Assembly: GCA_963556255.1 (NCBI GenBank)
Contig: OY744612.1
Coordinates: 25,470,940-25,534,939 of the forward strand
DNA length: 64,000 nt
From: Allolobophora icterica
Taxonomy: Eukaryota; Annelida; Clitellata; Crassiclitellata; Lumbricidae
Reading direction: 5' to 3'
Part shown: positions 49,708 to 61,614 of the stretch, piece by piece
How positions within the stretch are numbered: the first letter of the stretch is position 1
How the letters are laid out: every line of letters starts with the position of its first letter
The notes under the pieces: model-generated
What the model saw: only the letters and a program-made list of their open reading frames with translations
The model's database searches: none
What the model was told of the DNA's origin: nothing
Made by a program: the position numbers and the translations under genes

Positions 49708-50581
49708 TCAGTCTTGGTGTCAAGACCCCAAACCTCAAGACCAAGACCAAGACCAAGACCTTGAACCTCAAGACCAAGACCAAGACCAAGACCTTGAACC
49801 TCAAGACCAAGACCAAGACCTTGAACCTCAAGACCAAGACCAAGACCAAGACCTTGAACCTCCAGACCAAGACCGAGACCAAGACCAAAAAAATCCAGAC
49901 TTCTATTCCTTACTAAATATTGTCCAGTCGGACTATACTCGTTATTTTAATGAAAACATGAGTTCTTTTCTTTTATTCAAGCAAAACAACTCTAAATGGA
50001 GACTGCAGAGAATTCAGAATTCGTATTTACAAAAGTCCTTCATGCGAAATGTTATTCCAAATGCCTGTTGAATTTTATAAAAACCAATTTGCTCAGAATT
50101 TTCTGACCAATTTTCTGTGGGGCCTCATAAAAATTCTGCCATGTGAAAAAACACGGTCTACAAGCTAGCACACAAAGCAACTTTTCAAGAACCGGATGTA
50201 AATGTACAAATTAATCATGAGTCTGTTTGAAATAATTCCATGGTAAATAACCGGAAGTCAAAATAATCTCCAAAACAACAGTGAAGCCTCATTCACACCG
50301 TGTAAATACTGAAGCAATAACTGTAGGCCTATGAGCAATTATTGGATAAATTTTTTAAATTCTTGCCGTTTGTTAAAATTAATGACTGTTCATATTGACA
50401 AAAGTCTTGGTCTTGGTCTTGCAAAACCAAGACCAAGACTTTGAACCTCAAGACCAAGATCTTGAACCTCAAGACCAAGACCAAGACCTTTGGTCTCAAG
50501 ACCAAGACCAAGACCAAGACTTTTAAAAACGAACTCGAGTGCACTCGAGACCAAGACCTTGGTCTCGAGGACAACAAGACT
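49708..50581. mobile_element. Repeat-rich element with CAAGACCAAGACC arrays, copy B only
   Basis: The insertion is 874 bp, flanked by the 8-bp duplication GCGTACCG (49,700-49,707 and 50,582-50,589). The termini AGTCTTGGTGTC and GACAACAAGACT are near-inverted. Both arms consist of AAGACCAAGACC and TTGAACCTC repeats, and the centre is unique. Copy A lacks it (site near 18,050). The long Asp-Gln-rich ORF is a repeat artefact. Confidence 0.75.
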
Positions 50582-50618
50582 GCGTACCGTATACTCTCTC
50601 CCCGCTCTGTGTTCCGTT

Positions 50619-50620
<2 letters not shown>

Positions 50621-50696
<76 letters not shown>
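50621..50696. repeat. (GT)n microsatellite, copy B
   Basis: 76 bp of GT, the counterpart of 18,090-18,249. Confidence 0.95.
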
Positions 50697-50697
<1 letters not shown>

Positions 50698-51129
50698 GAT
50701 GTTTATCTGTCTGTCTGAGGTTAAGAATAGTTATCTATGTGTGTGTCAGTCTCCCTATTCATCTATCTGTCTGTCTGCTGTCTGTCTGTCTATATATCTG
50801 TCTATCTATTTATCCATCATCCACCCATACATCCATCTCCTTTCTAGTACATGGGCTGATCGCGCACCCCCGCCCACCGTCTGACTCATAGGCTACGTCA
50901 TCAACGACTGTGCTAAATAGTTTACTGACGTCACAAGTCGATGCGAAAACGGAGTTTTATTTAGTAGGTGATGAGGGATTGCTATTGATATAGTTGGTAA
51001 TTAACTCCTCCGAGAGATGCTATAGTCTCTTTCGACAAGCGCCTCTGATTAGAGATCCTGTTTGGGTGCTATATAAAGACTCAGAATGAATAAAATTATG
51101 AACGAATGTTAGTTGATAAGGCTCTATAC

Positions 51130-51384
51130 CAGCGGTTTTCAAACGGTGGTACGCGTACCACTAGTGGTACGCCAGGTGTCGCTAAGTGGTATGTGAAAAA
51201 TTCAACACAATTACACTGTTAAAATTATATATTTAATTTTTAAATTTGTCTACCTACGGTCCTACGCTAATTGCAAGGGGACTTCGCGCTCGCCTGTTGT
51301 TTTTGATTTGACCTTTGCTTGTGACATGCCAACATTCAATTTTTTACCTGGTGGTACAATTAAAATAAAGTTTGAAAACCGCTG
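51130..51384. mobile_element. hAT-type MITE (CAGCGGTTTTCAAAC), shared, copy B
   Basis: This is the same element as 18,730-18,992 at the same position. Its right end falls inside the 742-bp tract that is identical between the copies. Confidence 0.85.
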
Positions 51385-52285
51385 CGCTGTACAATTGCTC
51401 GGTTAAATTTACGTGGACAATGAAGGGCGTAATTCTTTGTCTCTGCCTGTTTGATTAGGTCTTTGATCTTTGGCTGCTACAGGTATCTATGCTTGAGTTC
51501 TTGTACCTTACGTCATTGAAGGAGATTGACTTCCGCAAATTTTCAGTTCCTCCATTGTCAATGCCAATCACCCACCATCATCTGCCGCAGGCTCCTCTAT
51601 CTATCACACCTCCGGCTTTCCACTCAAAACTGAAGTCTCACCTCTTCGAGATTTCATACCCCGACTCACCTGATCCTTCGCCTTCCAATTCTCGATCTAA
51701 ACAGCACCCGCCTTAGCAGCTACTCTACCTTCTCTGACCTTTTGACTATCATTACCTCATAATTATCCTAAGCTACCCTATCTTAACTGTATTGTCTTGC
51801 TTTACCTTACCCTAAGACACCTTACCTTAGCTATTTCATTCTTACACTACTGACCAAGTGACCAATGATCTTTTACACGGGTCTATGAATGAATTGTTTA
51901 TGGTTAGGAAGAAACAGCTACAACTCTATAAATTAGTAGGTTTATTGGCTATTACAATGTAATTGCAAACAAACGATTTTGAAGTTGACATTCTTTACGG
52001 CGAGATTAGTTACATTACAAAAAGGTTAAGTATCTAATCAAATCTCCAGATTTTTTAGCGCCGTTAGTATGCTGCATTATCATCGAGATCCTCTAATGGG
52101 TTTCTCGGAAGTGGCGCTATATAAATATGCGTTTACAAGGCATCAATCGAAGGTCGCATCACGTGAAACCGTTTTAAACATCACAATCCATAAAAGAAGT
52201 CCCGTCAAATTCCGATCGGTTAGAGAAACTGAATGTCTGGATATACGGTGGATAAGCAAACTGGAAAGAGAACAGTTACAAGTTC

Positions 52286-52890
52286 AGCTCGGAGTGACAC
52301 TGAGTCTTAGGTTCAGCATGGAATGGCATTGAGCTCGTAATGGCACCGAGTCTTAAGTTCAGGTTGGAATGACACTGAGTCTTAAGTTCAGGTTAGAATG
52401 ACACTGAGTCTCAGGTTCAGCTTGGAATGGCACTGAGTCTTAAGTTCAGGTTGGAATGACACTGAGTCTTAGGTTCAGCTTGGAATGGCACCGAATCTTA
52501 AGTTCAGGTTGGAATGACACGGAGTCTTAAGTTCAGGTTGGAATGACACTGAGTCTTAAGTTCAGGTTAGAATGACACTGAGTCTCAGGTTCAGGTTGGA
52601 ATGGCACTGAGTCTTAGATTCAGCTTGGAATGACACTGAGTCTTAGGTTCAGGTTGGAATGACACTGAGTCTTAGGTTCAGGTTGGAATGACACTGAGTC
52701 TTAGGTTCAGGTTGGAATGGCACTGAGTCTTAGGTTCAGCTTGGAATGGCACTGAGTCTTAAGTTCAGCTCGGAATGGCACTGAATCTTAAGTTCAGCTC
52801 GAAGTGGCATTGAGTCTTAAGTTCAGCTCGGAATGACACTGAGTCTTAAGCTCAGCTTGGAATGGCACTGAGTCTTAAGTTCAGGTTGGA
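52286..52890. repeat. 29-bp minisatellite, left part, copy B
   Basis: About 20 units. The array resumes at 57,740-58,184 after the CR1-like insertion. Unit order near its start matches an internal stretch of the copy A array (about 20,450-20,650), so the arrays have been rearranged. Confidence 0.9.
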
Positions 52891-54255
52891 ACCTGTCCTT
52901 CAATGACGTAAGGTATATCCATTTTCCTTCTTATGTGAGTAATGCCTTACCCTTAATTGGTGTTGACACATGCTCACTAGGTCAGAGGATATGTTATTGT
53001 GTAATATTGAGTGATCACAGATAGATTCATTAAACGTGTCCCTTGACTGGAACACCTATTATTTACCATAATAGGGTTTCACTAAGTTATGATGATGGTG
53101 TTGACACACGCTCACTAGGCCAGAGAGTATGTTATTGTGTAATATTGAGTGGTCACAGATGGATTCATTAAACGTATCCCATGACTGGAACACCTACTAT
53201 TATTTACCATAATAGGGTTTCATTAAGTTATGATGATGATTTTCAAAACTTGGTCATTGAATCCAATTGAAATCTTGTCTGTTACATTGCCTTATGTTAG
53301 CTGTTGCCGGGTTTGCTAAATGCTGTTCCTCGGATTTAACATAAAAAAAAAAATTTTTTCACTGCTCTGTTTTTTGTGTACCTCTCATGACCAGCGCTTT
53401 GTTAAGCCCATGTTTCGCTACATAATGTGAACAGAGTCTTGTTAATCCCATGTTTCGCTACATAAGGTGACGAGAGCTTTTGTTAATCCCATGTTTTGCT
53501 ACATAATGTGACCAACGTTATGCAAGTCCCATGTTTTGCTACATAATGTGACCAGAGTTTTGCTAATCCCATGTTTTGCTGCATAATGTGGCCAAAGTTT
53601 TGTTAATCCCATGTTTCGCTACATAATGTGACGAGGGTTTTGCTAATCCAATGTTTTGCTGCATAATGTGGCCAAAGTTTTGTTAATCTCATGTTTTGCT
53701 ATATAATGTGACCAGAGTTTTGTTTTGTCAATCTCATGTCTTGTTACATAATGCGACCAGATTTTTGTTAATCTCATGTTTTGCTACACGATGTGGCCAG
53801 AGTTTGGTGTATAATATCAACAAATTGCATCATGTTCCACTGCACATTGTTGTCAGAGTTCGGTGTCTAATATGAGTAATTGCATTGCTACTGGACAATG
53901 GCAGATTATATTGGAATATCCTGAATAATGTTAACTGACTCATAAGGACTGCATTTGATTTAAAAACTCGTGATTGCCGATATGTCAATTGATAGAACCT
54001 ATGTAAAACTCCTCATTGATTGTTGTTAGAAGCTATCCTGCTCACCGCTGACCTACCTAGCCAAGTAGAAGGAAATCTTTTTCTTCTTTTCTTTTCTTTT
54101 TACGTAATTCTTTTTTCTTTTCTTTTTTGAATACCTGAAGAATATCTACTCAGGTTATTTTCTGTTGCCTGTGCAAGCGCCTCATTAAGTATAATAGTGA
54201 TAAAATATGCTGCTCAGTATGCAAATCTTGTTATCATTCTGCTTGCTTAAATACC

Positions 54256-56781
54256 ATGGCGACCTACAATCCCAATGACCCAAGTTGGTGTTGTCATCAA
54301 TGTGTATCATCAAACCTTCCATTTGCTGAAATAAGTAATAATGATCCTGTATTTAATGAAAGCACTGCCCCAATGAATATTAGTTGTAACTTTCTTCACA
54401 CCCATCCTGATACCTACCTTAATCTAACTGAGTCCAATGACGGTTGCAGAACTCTTTTAACTAATGAGGGGTTGGATGCCGATCTAAATTTTTACAATTC
54501 ATCATCATTGTACTCCAGTGCCTATATGGATCTTGTGCAACTAGCCAAATTCTCCGATAACCTACATTTCTGTAAACAACTATGTATTACTCATTTAAAT
54601 TGTCGTGGAATGAACCATAAACTTGCAGATATTGCTCTCTTGTTAACCCAGACAAATACCTCCATTCTGGCTTTAACTGAAACCTGGCTTGACAGTGACC
54701 TTGCCACTACAATCTCGATACCGGGCTACTACTTCATCCACAGGGCGAGGGAATTTGCCAGAGGTGGAGGTGTTGGCTTTTTCATCAGATCTGACATTGT
54801 CTCTGAAATCATAGAGGCAGACTGGTCCAGACCTAACTGTAATTCCTATGAATGTCTGTTTATTAAGTTACCCCAACCTGCCAATAAGGACATCATAATA
54901 GGTACCATTTATCGCCCGCCAGGACAACCAATAAATGACTTTGTTACGGACTTTGATAGGACCTTATCTCACTTAGGTAGGTTAAACAATAGGACTTTTT
55001 TAGCTGGAGACTTTAATATTAACCTCCTTCGCCACAGTGATCACCCTGCCACTGAGAACTTCTATAACTCCATGTCATCCTACAAGTTCATCCCCACAAT
55101 ACTTCGGCCTACAAGAATCACCGAATCTTCTGCGACTCTTATAGATAATGTATTCTCCAACTGTTCTAACCTTAATCAAGATTCTTGCATCTTAATTAAT
55201 GATATTTCTGATCACTTACCCATTTTACTGTTTACTGACTTACAACCTCTCTTATACTCCTCTCCAACTTCGTCATTACAACGTAACTTTACCTCCTCGG
55301 CCAAAGATACCTTTTGTAATTCCCTCCTAGAAACTGATTGGACCTTTGTTGAAAATCTTTCCTCTAGTGATGGCCCGGATAAGGCCTACCATGCTTTTAT
55401 TACTACTTATAAACATCTGTACGACTCTGCTTTTCCCCTTACTCCAACTACAAACAAGGGCCACCACAAGTTTAAACAGCCATGGATGACAAAAGCTCTC
55501 CTAACTTCTTGTAAAAGAAAATCCCGCTTATATAAAAAATACCTGAGGAACCCTACTGATTCGAACAAACGCCTCTTCACCCAATACCGTAATAAGTTTA
55601 AACAAATTAGAAAGGAGAGTGAAGCCAATTTCTATGCTGAACGTTTCTTATTGTGTGAAAATAATCTCAATCAAACATGGAAAATCATTAAGCAAATTCT
55701 AGCATCTAGTATAGACTCCCGCTTCCCGGAATCGTTCCTTATAGGGAAGGAAAAAATTCAGGACCCTGGTGAGATTGCTGATGCTTTTAATAGTTACTTT
55801 ACAACAGTCGGCTCTACCTTAGCAGCTAAAATCCCCAAAACACTTACCTCCTTTGATGCATTTATGCCCACTTCACCCGGGTGTTCCTTTGGCATACTTC
55901 CTACCACTGAACTCGAGGTTGTCGATGTTACCAAACTATTGAAATCCTCGGGTTCTAGGGGTCCGGATGACATTAGTCCCACGATAGCCAAATTATCCAT
56001 CACAGCTATCGCTGCCCCTCTCACTTGTATAATAAATTCTTCATTCTCCTCGGGACAAGTACCTGATGATCTTAAAATTGCCAAAATTATTCCCATCTAT
56101 AAGTCTGGTGAAAAAAATAAATTAAACAATTATCGACCAATATCTATTCTGCCTTTCTTCTCCAAAATAATTGAAAAACTGATGACCAACAGACTCACTA
56201 ACTTCCTTGTAAAATTTAGCTTATTATCTACAACCCAATATGGATTTCAACGTGGTCTCTCTACGTATATGGCTTTACTCGATATGCAATCCAATATTAT
56301 AGAAGCAATGGACCACAATAATTATTCCCTGGGCATCTTCTTTGACCTCTCCAAGGCCTTCGATACGGTCAATCATAGTATATTAATAAGTAAACTTGAA
56401 CACTATGGCCTTCGAGGGATAAGCAAATCCTGGTTTATGGATTATCTTAGTAAAAGAACACAATATGTCCAGTATAAGGGAATAAATTCCCAAGTTCTAG
56501 ACATTACCTGCGGGGTTCCTCAAGGATCAATACTTGGCCCTCTACTTTTCCTGCTATACATTAATGACTTGTCGATGACCTCATCTATTCTCAAATTCAT
56601 ATTATTCGCTGACGATACAAATGTATTTTTATCACACAGCTCTTTAGATTGTTTAACTGATATTGCTAATAGAGAGTTATCGGTAATAGCTGATTGGTTC
56701 CTGGCCAATAGACTTTCTCTTAATCTTGATAAGACTAATTTTATCCTATTTCATTCTATAAAAAAAACCCCCATCTTCTGA
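54256..56781 (+). CDS. CR1-like ORF: endonuclease and reverse transcriptase
   Basis: The apurinic-type endonuclease has LTETWLDSDLA, GGVGFFIRSD, GTIYRPPGQP, AGDFNINLL and ISDHLPI. The RT has NNYRPISILPFFSKIIEKLM, FDLSKAFDTVNHSIL, GVPQGSILGPLLFLLYINDL and the catalytic FADD in FADDTNVF. The frame is open upstream of this ATG back to a TGA at 54,136. That upstream stretch has CCLCK and CCSVCKSCYHSAC, which with WCCHQC just after the ATG make a complete PHD-type C4HC3 pattern. PHD fingers are known in CR1-like elements. The ORF ends early through a frameshift after 56,757. Confidence 0.92.
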   Translation: MATYNPNDPSWCCHQCVSSNLPFAEISNNDPVFNESTAPMNISCNFLHTHPDTYLNLTESNDGCRTLLTNEGLDADLNFYNSSSLYSSAYMDLVQLAKFSDNLHFCKQLCITHLNCRGMNHKLADIALLLTQTNTSILALTETWLDSDLATTISIPGYYFIHRAREFARGGGVGFFIRSDIVSEIIEADWSRPNCNSYECLFIKLPQPANKDIIIGTIYRPPGQPINDFVTDFDRTLSHLGRLNNRTFLAGDFNINLLRHSDHPATENFYNSMSSYKFIPTILRPTRITESSATLIDNVFSNCSNLNQDSCILINDISDHLPILLFTDLQPLLYSSPTSSLQRNFTSSAKDTFCNSLLETDWTFVENLSSSDGPDKAYHAFITTYKHLYDSAFPLTPTTNKGHHKFKQPWMTKALLTSCKRKSRLYKKYLRNPTDSNKRLFTQYRNKFKQIRKESEANFYAERFLLCENNLNQTWKIIKQILASSIDSRFPESFLIGKEKIQDPGEIADAFNSYFTTVGSTLAAKIPKTLTSFDAFMPTSPGCSFGILPTTELEVVDVTKLLKSSGSRGPDDISPTIAKLSITAIAAPLTCIINSSFSSGQVPDDLKIAKIIPIYKSGEKNKLNNYRPISILPFFSKIIEKLMTNRLTNFLVKFSLLSTTQYGFQRGLSTYMALLDMQSNIIEAMDHNNYSLGIFFDLSKAFDTVNHSILISKLEHYGLRGISKSWFMDYLSKRTQYVQYKGINSQVLDITCGVPQGSILGPLLFLLYINDLSMTSSILKFILFADDTNVFLSHSSLDCLTDIANRELSVIADWFLANRLSLNLDKTNFILFHSIKKTPIF

Positions 56782-57425
56782 CATTACAGATCAATGGTAT
56801 GCCCATAACCCAAGTCTGTTCATCTAAGTTCCTTGGGGTCATAATCGATAAACATCTCACCTGGAGGGACCACATAACAGCGATTTCAAAAAAGATTGCG
56901 AAAAACATCGGGGTACTCCTGAGGATTAAGCATTGCCTGACCAAACCGATACTTATTAATCTTTACCACACTCTTATATCCCCGTATCTTTCCTATTGTA
57001 ATATAGCATGGGGATCTAACTACTTGTCACGATTGGAGCCACTGCTTACCATACAAAAACGTGCTGTTCGTATTGTCTGTCACATGCACCTGAGTACGCC
57101 CACGGGTCCTCTTTTTAAATTACATAAACTGCTGCCTCTACATAGCATCAATAAATTTCAAGTATGCATTTTCATGTACCGTTTTCATTCAGGTTTACTG
57201 CCAACTGCTTTTGCCAATTATTTTAGTACGGGTACTTCTATCCATGACCATTTCACTAGATACTGTCACGAATACCGGAGTGAACGAGCTCACCTTAAAA
57301 TTAAACAGTTCACAATAAAATGCCTAGGCCCATCACTGTGGAATAAGCTACCTCATGACTTATCCAACTTGCTGACCATTGGTTTATTTAAGATATCGCT
57401 AAAAAAATTACTTTTATCTGATTAA
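56773..57425 (+). CDS. CR1-like ORF, C-terminal part in shifted frame
   Basis: Continues the RT C-terminus: SSKFLGVIIDKHLTWRDHI, LYHTLISPYLSYCNIAWGSN and CLGPSLWNKLPHDL. It is joined to the previous ORF by a 1-nt shift in the run ATAAAAAAAACCCCC (56,757-56,772). That is either a one-base deletion or a sequencing error in the homopolymer. The frame ends at TAA at 57,423. Confidence 0.88.
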
Positions 57426-57739
57426 AAGTGTTCTGCTTGCACATGGTATTTTTTTGGTTTATTTTCTGGTTTACTTTCTGGTTTTTTCTGTTTTCTTGTA
57501 TGTTTTGGTGTTTGTGGCCACAGCTCATCACTGTGGTACTAATTACATCTCATGTTTTTGATTGCCATCTGCATTTACTTTGTGTTGTATGGGTTATCCA
57601 GAGCTAGCGGGATCTATCCCTTTCTGGTTTACCCTTTCTGAGGGATCATCACTTTGTACATTGACTGTACTTATGACTAATGTTCATGTGATTGGTTTCT
57701 CAAATAAAAAATGGTTTTGATTGATTGATTGATTGATTG

Positions 57740-58184
57740 GAATGATACTGAGTCTTAGGTTCAGCTTGGAATGGCACTGAGTCTTAAGTTCAGCTTGGAA
57801 TGGCACTGAGTCTTTAGTTCAGCTTGGAATGACACTGAGTCTTAGGTTCAGCTGGAATGGCACTGAGTCTTAAGTTCAGCTTGGAATGGCACTGAGTCTT
57901 AAGTTCAGCTTGGAATGACACTGAGTCTTAGGTTCAGCTTGGAATGGCACTGAGTCTTAAGTTCAGCTCGAAGTGGCATTGAGTCTTAAGTTCAGCTTGG
58001 AATGACACTGAGTCTTAGGTTCAGCTTGGAATGGCACTGAATCTTAAGTTCAGCTCGAAGTGGCATTGAGTCTTAAGTTCAGCTCGGAATGACACTGAGT
58101 CTTAAGTTCAGCTTGGAATGGCACCGAGTCTTAGGTTGAGCTCGGAATGGCACTGAGACTTAAGTTTAGTTCGGAATGGCACAA
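57740..58184. repeat. 29-bp minisatellite, right part, copy B
   Basis: About 15 units, continuing the array at 52,286-52,890. Confidence 0.9.
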
Positions 58185-58921
58185 CATAACTAACAAAACA
58201 CAGAACTGGACGGCGAATCCCACAGCTTCGGAACAGCCGCGGTGAACGCCGGAGAACCCAATGCTGGTTTGGTACAAGGCAGAGCGAGAGTCAAGAGGAT
58301 CTCATTCGATCGAGTGTTTCTCAACATAAAAGGTCAGCAAGGAGCAGAGATAGGTCTGTTTATTTCCTCGCAGTACCTTATGATCTCTACGATCAAGACC
58401 TTCTCCTTTGGTGGACTGGTGGCTGGCGTAACGAATGCAATATCGGCTTGTACATGTTGTTGCTTAAGGGTTTTATCTGTGCATTTTCAACCATCTGTAG
58501 TTCGTGCAAATCTCTGTAAGTGATATCAGTGAGAAATAGGTCATAGTACTCGTGCGGGTCGGCTAGAAGCCATGGCATTGCTAGTGAAGCATGACAGTCC
58601 AAGACATATAGCATCTGGTTCTACGAATATCTCGTATCTCAAATGATTGACATATGGCACGAATATGCGCAGTAACTTCGAGATAAGACTTTTTCCTAAT
58701 AGTTGAGAGTTTCTAGGAACCGGTTTGATAAAGAACGTTATGATATGATAAGGCAACTTCAAGATAAAACTCTTTCCTAATAGTTGAGAATCTCTAAGAC
58801 CCGGTTTGATAGAGTATGTTATGACATGATACGGTAACTTTAAGATAAGAATTTTCCCTAAGAGTTGAGTGTCTCAAGAACCGGTTTAACATAACATGAC
58901 AAGGGTTTTATGTGGTTCAGA
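58185..58921. other. Shared sequence with competing ORFs and start of the 92-bp tandem repeat
   Basis: The stretch aligns with 20,887-21,610. ORFs on both strands recur but without domain support. Confidence 0.4.
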
Positions 58922-59466
58922 CAGTGATGGGCACTAAACTATTTTTTTTAGTTAAACTAAAACTATTTTCAAACTAAAAAAAATAGTGTAACTAAAGTTG
59001 GCAACTGATTTTGGAAATTAGTTAACTAAACTAAAAAAAGTAGTTAAACTTTTTCCAACTATTTTCCAACTTTTTACGACAAACATTTTCACAATAAAAG
59101 ACGTTAAGTGAACTATAATAATGCAAAGCGTCAATGACAATTTCACCTTCAAACTATGCAATGTGTATTGTTCTGGCATACAGTTACATGCGTACTGTAA
59201 GTAGTGTATGAATTTGAAAACACAGGCTGTTAATGCTAAAACCATGCAGTGTTAAAATGTTTTTTTGCTGACAGTGTTCAATATTCACTGGAAAAATAGT
59301 TGCATATTGCTGATTTTTTTAGTTAAACTTTTTAGTTAGCAACTAAATTTTTTTACTTAAACTATGGTTTTAACTAAACTTTTTTTAGTTAAACTTCTTC
59401 CTTAACTAAAATTTTTTAGTTAAACTAAAAGTTAGCAACTTTTTAGTTAACTATTGCCCATCACTG
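58922..59466. mobile_element. hAT-type MITE (CAGTGATGGGCA), copy B only
   Basis: The element is 545 bp, with ends CAGTGATGGGCACTAAACT and AGTTAACTATTGCCCATCACTG shortened here to their terminal AT-rich arms, and exact 8-bp duplications GGTTCAGA. The interior is built of TTAGTTAAACT words. The copy A site near 21,615 is empty. Confidence 0.9.
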
Positions 59467-59636
59467 GGTTCAGAAGACGTGTAGTCGTGTTAGAACCACT
59501 GTTTGATAGAGTACGTTATGACATGATACGAAAACTTCAAGATAAGAATTTTTCCTAATAGTTCAGAATCTCTAAGAACCGGTTTGATAGAGAACGTTAT
59601 GATATGATACAGTAACTTCAAAACTGGAGTATCTTA

Positions 59637-59880
59637 TTACATGTAGTTGAAAGAGTCTCTTGGAATCGGATTGATGAGTTTCGGAAGATTTGTTCCGCTG
59701 ACTAAGAGACTTCCTGGAACCAGCGGGTGGATCTTGTAATGGTCGATTAGTTCCGAGATCGATCTGGCCTCATAGTCACCGCGGAAGAGAAAATAGCGTC
59801 GGGAATTCGAAACCCCGTGTTGAAGAATGACGAAGTGTTTCAGTTTACCTTTATGCCTATGCAAGAAAGAAGAACAAGAA
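59637..59880 (-). CDS. SH2 domain second half and C-terminus, gene 1, copy B
   Basis: This 244-nt terminal exon is paralogous to 21,874-22,117, with acceptor CAGTTGCAG|TT and stop TAA at 59,637-59,639. It is open: GKLKHFVILQHGVSNSRRYF, then FRGDYEARSISELIDHYKIH. Changes from copy A fall mostly in one loop (RWD to HGV). Core strands and helix B are kept, so the SH2 fold should be intact even though the upstream linker exon of this copy carries a relative frameshift. Confidence 0.8.
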
Positions 59881-60041
59881 CTGCAACTGAAAAATTTATA
59901 TATCGCCAACTGATCTGATAATGCGTCTGTAGGTAAGACATCAGACATCTTGGACGGGCGCTATATAAATACTCTGAATGAAAGAAAGATGAATGAATGA
60001 ATGACGCAGATATGCTATATAAATGCGAAAAATGCTAATGT

Positions 60042-60153
60042 ATGGTATGGTATCTGAGAATTTATAAAGCGCCTCTCACAGTGTGGACTATTCAGAGGGG
60101 CTCTCAGCATGTGAGCCTCGCGGAAACTGGAAAGACTTTAAACGATGAACAAC

Positions 60154-60232
<79 letters not shown>

Positions 60233-60381
60233 CAAAGACAGAGACAGAGACATAGACAGAGACAGAGACAGAGACAGAGACAGAGACAGAGACAGAGACA
60301 GACAGAGACAGACAGAGACAGACAGAGAGACAGACAGAGAGACAGAGAGACAGAGACAGAGAGAGACAGAGAGAGAGAGAC

Positions 60382-60414
<33 letters not shown>

Positions 60415-60880
60415 CAGAGACAGAGACAGAGACAGAGAACTTAGTAAGTAGGGTCCCACGCAGCACCAAAGGAAGGGAGTTCCATAGGGATGGGCACACG
60501 ACAGCGAAAGAGCGAACCTGAGCCATAGCAGACCTCACCCGCGGAACAAACAGATCAAGCCGATTCAGAGAACTAGGCTTCGATGAGAAGAAGCAGAGAG
60601 AGGTTTGCGCATCAGGTCACAAAGGTAGGCTGGAGCAAAGCCCTGTTGCACCTTAGAGACAAGAGAGTTATGATCTTGAAGTGGATACGAGCGGAGATAG
60701 GAAGACAATGCAAGACAACAGTCATGTATTTAGAGATGGAGGAGAACCGAGAACGATGAGCAATAAGGCGAGCAGCTGCGTTAAGTACCGATTGAAGGGC
60801 AGAATGACGGACATTTAGAAGGCCTACCAGTAAAGAATTGCAATGATCAATGCGGCAACAGATAAATGCATGTAATGCAG
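60042..60880 (-). mobile_element. LINE 3' fragment with expanded microsatellite, copy B
   Basis: This is the counterpart of 22,258-24,460 without the hAT insertion. The (GA)n of copy A is replaced by (GACA)n/(GAGACA)n at 60,150-60,440. RT C-terminal frames CRIDHCNSLLVGLLNVRHSA and HCLPISARIHFKI are visible on the minus strand. Confidence 0.8.
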
Positions 60881-61207
60881 ATAATGGTATGCAGATAATG
60901 TAATGCAGATAAATGTAATGATGATCATGGTGATGATGATGATGATGACCACAATGCAATTATGATTGTTGTCGAGCTGTGACGATGACGGTAATAATGA
61001 CTATGTTTAAAAATTATGAGGATGATAGGACGACGTAGTTATTGTCATCACGATTTCCTTACTAGTGTTGCTTTTGGTAATGATGATGACGACGACGACC
61101 TTGATGATGATTACGCGAAAGTGCCAACGCATGACGATGGAAAGTACAACGATGGCGCCATAGAAGCTCTTAGAGAAGATAACCAGCAGACAGGTAATCT
61201 TACTCAC

Positions 61208-61314
61208 GTGACGGTGAGCGCCAGGTGGACCTGGGCCATGTTCTCGTCCGACAAAAAGGCCCTGATGAGGTACCATCCATCTGTCTTTTCATATGACTTC
61301 ATCACTTCGCTTAT
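61208..61314 (-). CDS. SH2 domain first half, gene 1, copy B
   Basis: This 107-nt exon is paralogous to 24,783-24,889, with acceptor GTTGTAG|AT and donor GTCAC|GTGAGT. It encodes SEVMKSYEKTDGWYLIRAFL, then SDENMAQVHLALTV. The phosphotyrosine-contacting Arg of YLIR is present. Phase 2 joins to the exon at 59,637-59,880. The 309-codon plus-strand ORF over this region is antisense and includes the minisatellite. Confidence 0.8.
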
Positions 61315-61614
61315 CTACAACATCGCAAACAACAACGAAGGGTTCTTCAGAACAGGATCTTACATCGGGGAGTTTCCCACGACGCCTACATTTAAACGAT
61401 GCAATGGGTGGCCACTTGGCTTTGCTGACACGACGCTCGCATGTGGTGTGAATGTAAGAAAAATAGTGCCGGTTAGTATTTGGATGAATGGCCTAGTGCT
61501 AAAAGGCACCCACTTAGCCCTCCATGCTTTCAGAGTCGGTAATGGGTATCAGTGGAGGTTGGGAGGTGTGCTGTCGTTTGAATTGCTGGAATCGCGTTTA
61601 CGTCTCAGCTGTAG

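Larger units (their letters stand above)
52891..57738 (+). mobile_element. Near-intact CR1-like LINE inserted in the minisatellite
   Basis: A 4.85-kb insertion with a long 5' region, an endonuclease-RT ORF and a (TTGA)n 3' tail. TTGGAA occurs at both borders as a possible target duplication. The 5' region holds two copies of about 125 bp (52,962-53,090 and 53,095-53,240) and about ten degenerate 38-40 bp repeats (CCCATGTTTTGCTACATAAT) at 53,390-53,870. No separate long ORF1 is seen. It is specific to copy B. Confidence 0.92.

Noticed and set aside
49520..50071. Asp-Gln-Leu-Glu-Pro-rich ORF of 183 codons
   Set aside because: It is produced by AAGACCAAGACC repeats of an inserted element and is absent from copy A.
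54256..54540. Host PHD-finger gene
   Set aside because: The Cys/His pattern is continuous in frame with a LINE endonuclease-RT and lies inside a delimited insertion, so it belongs to the CR1-like element.
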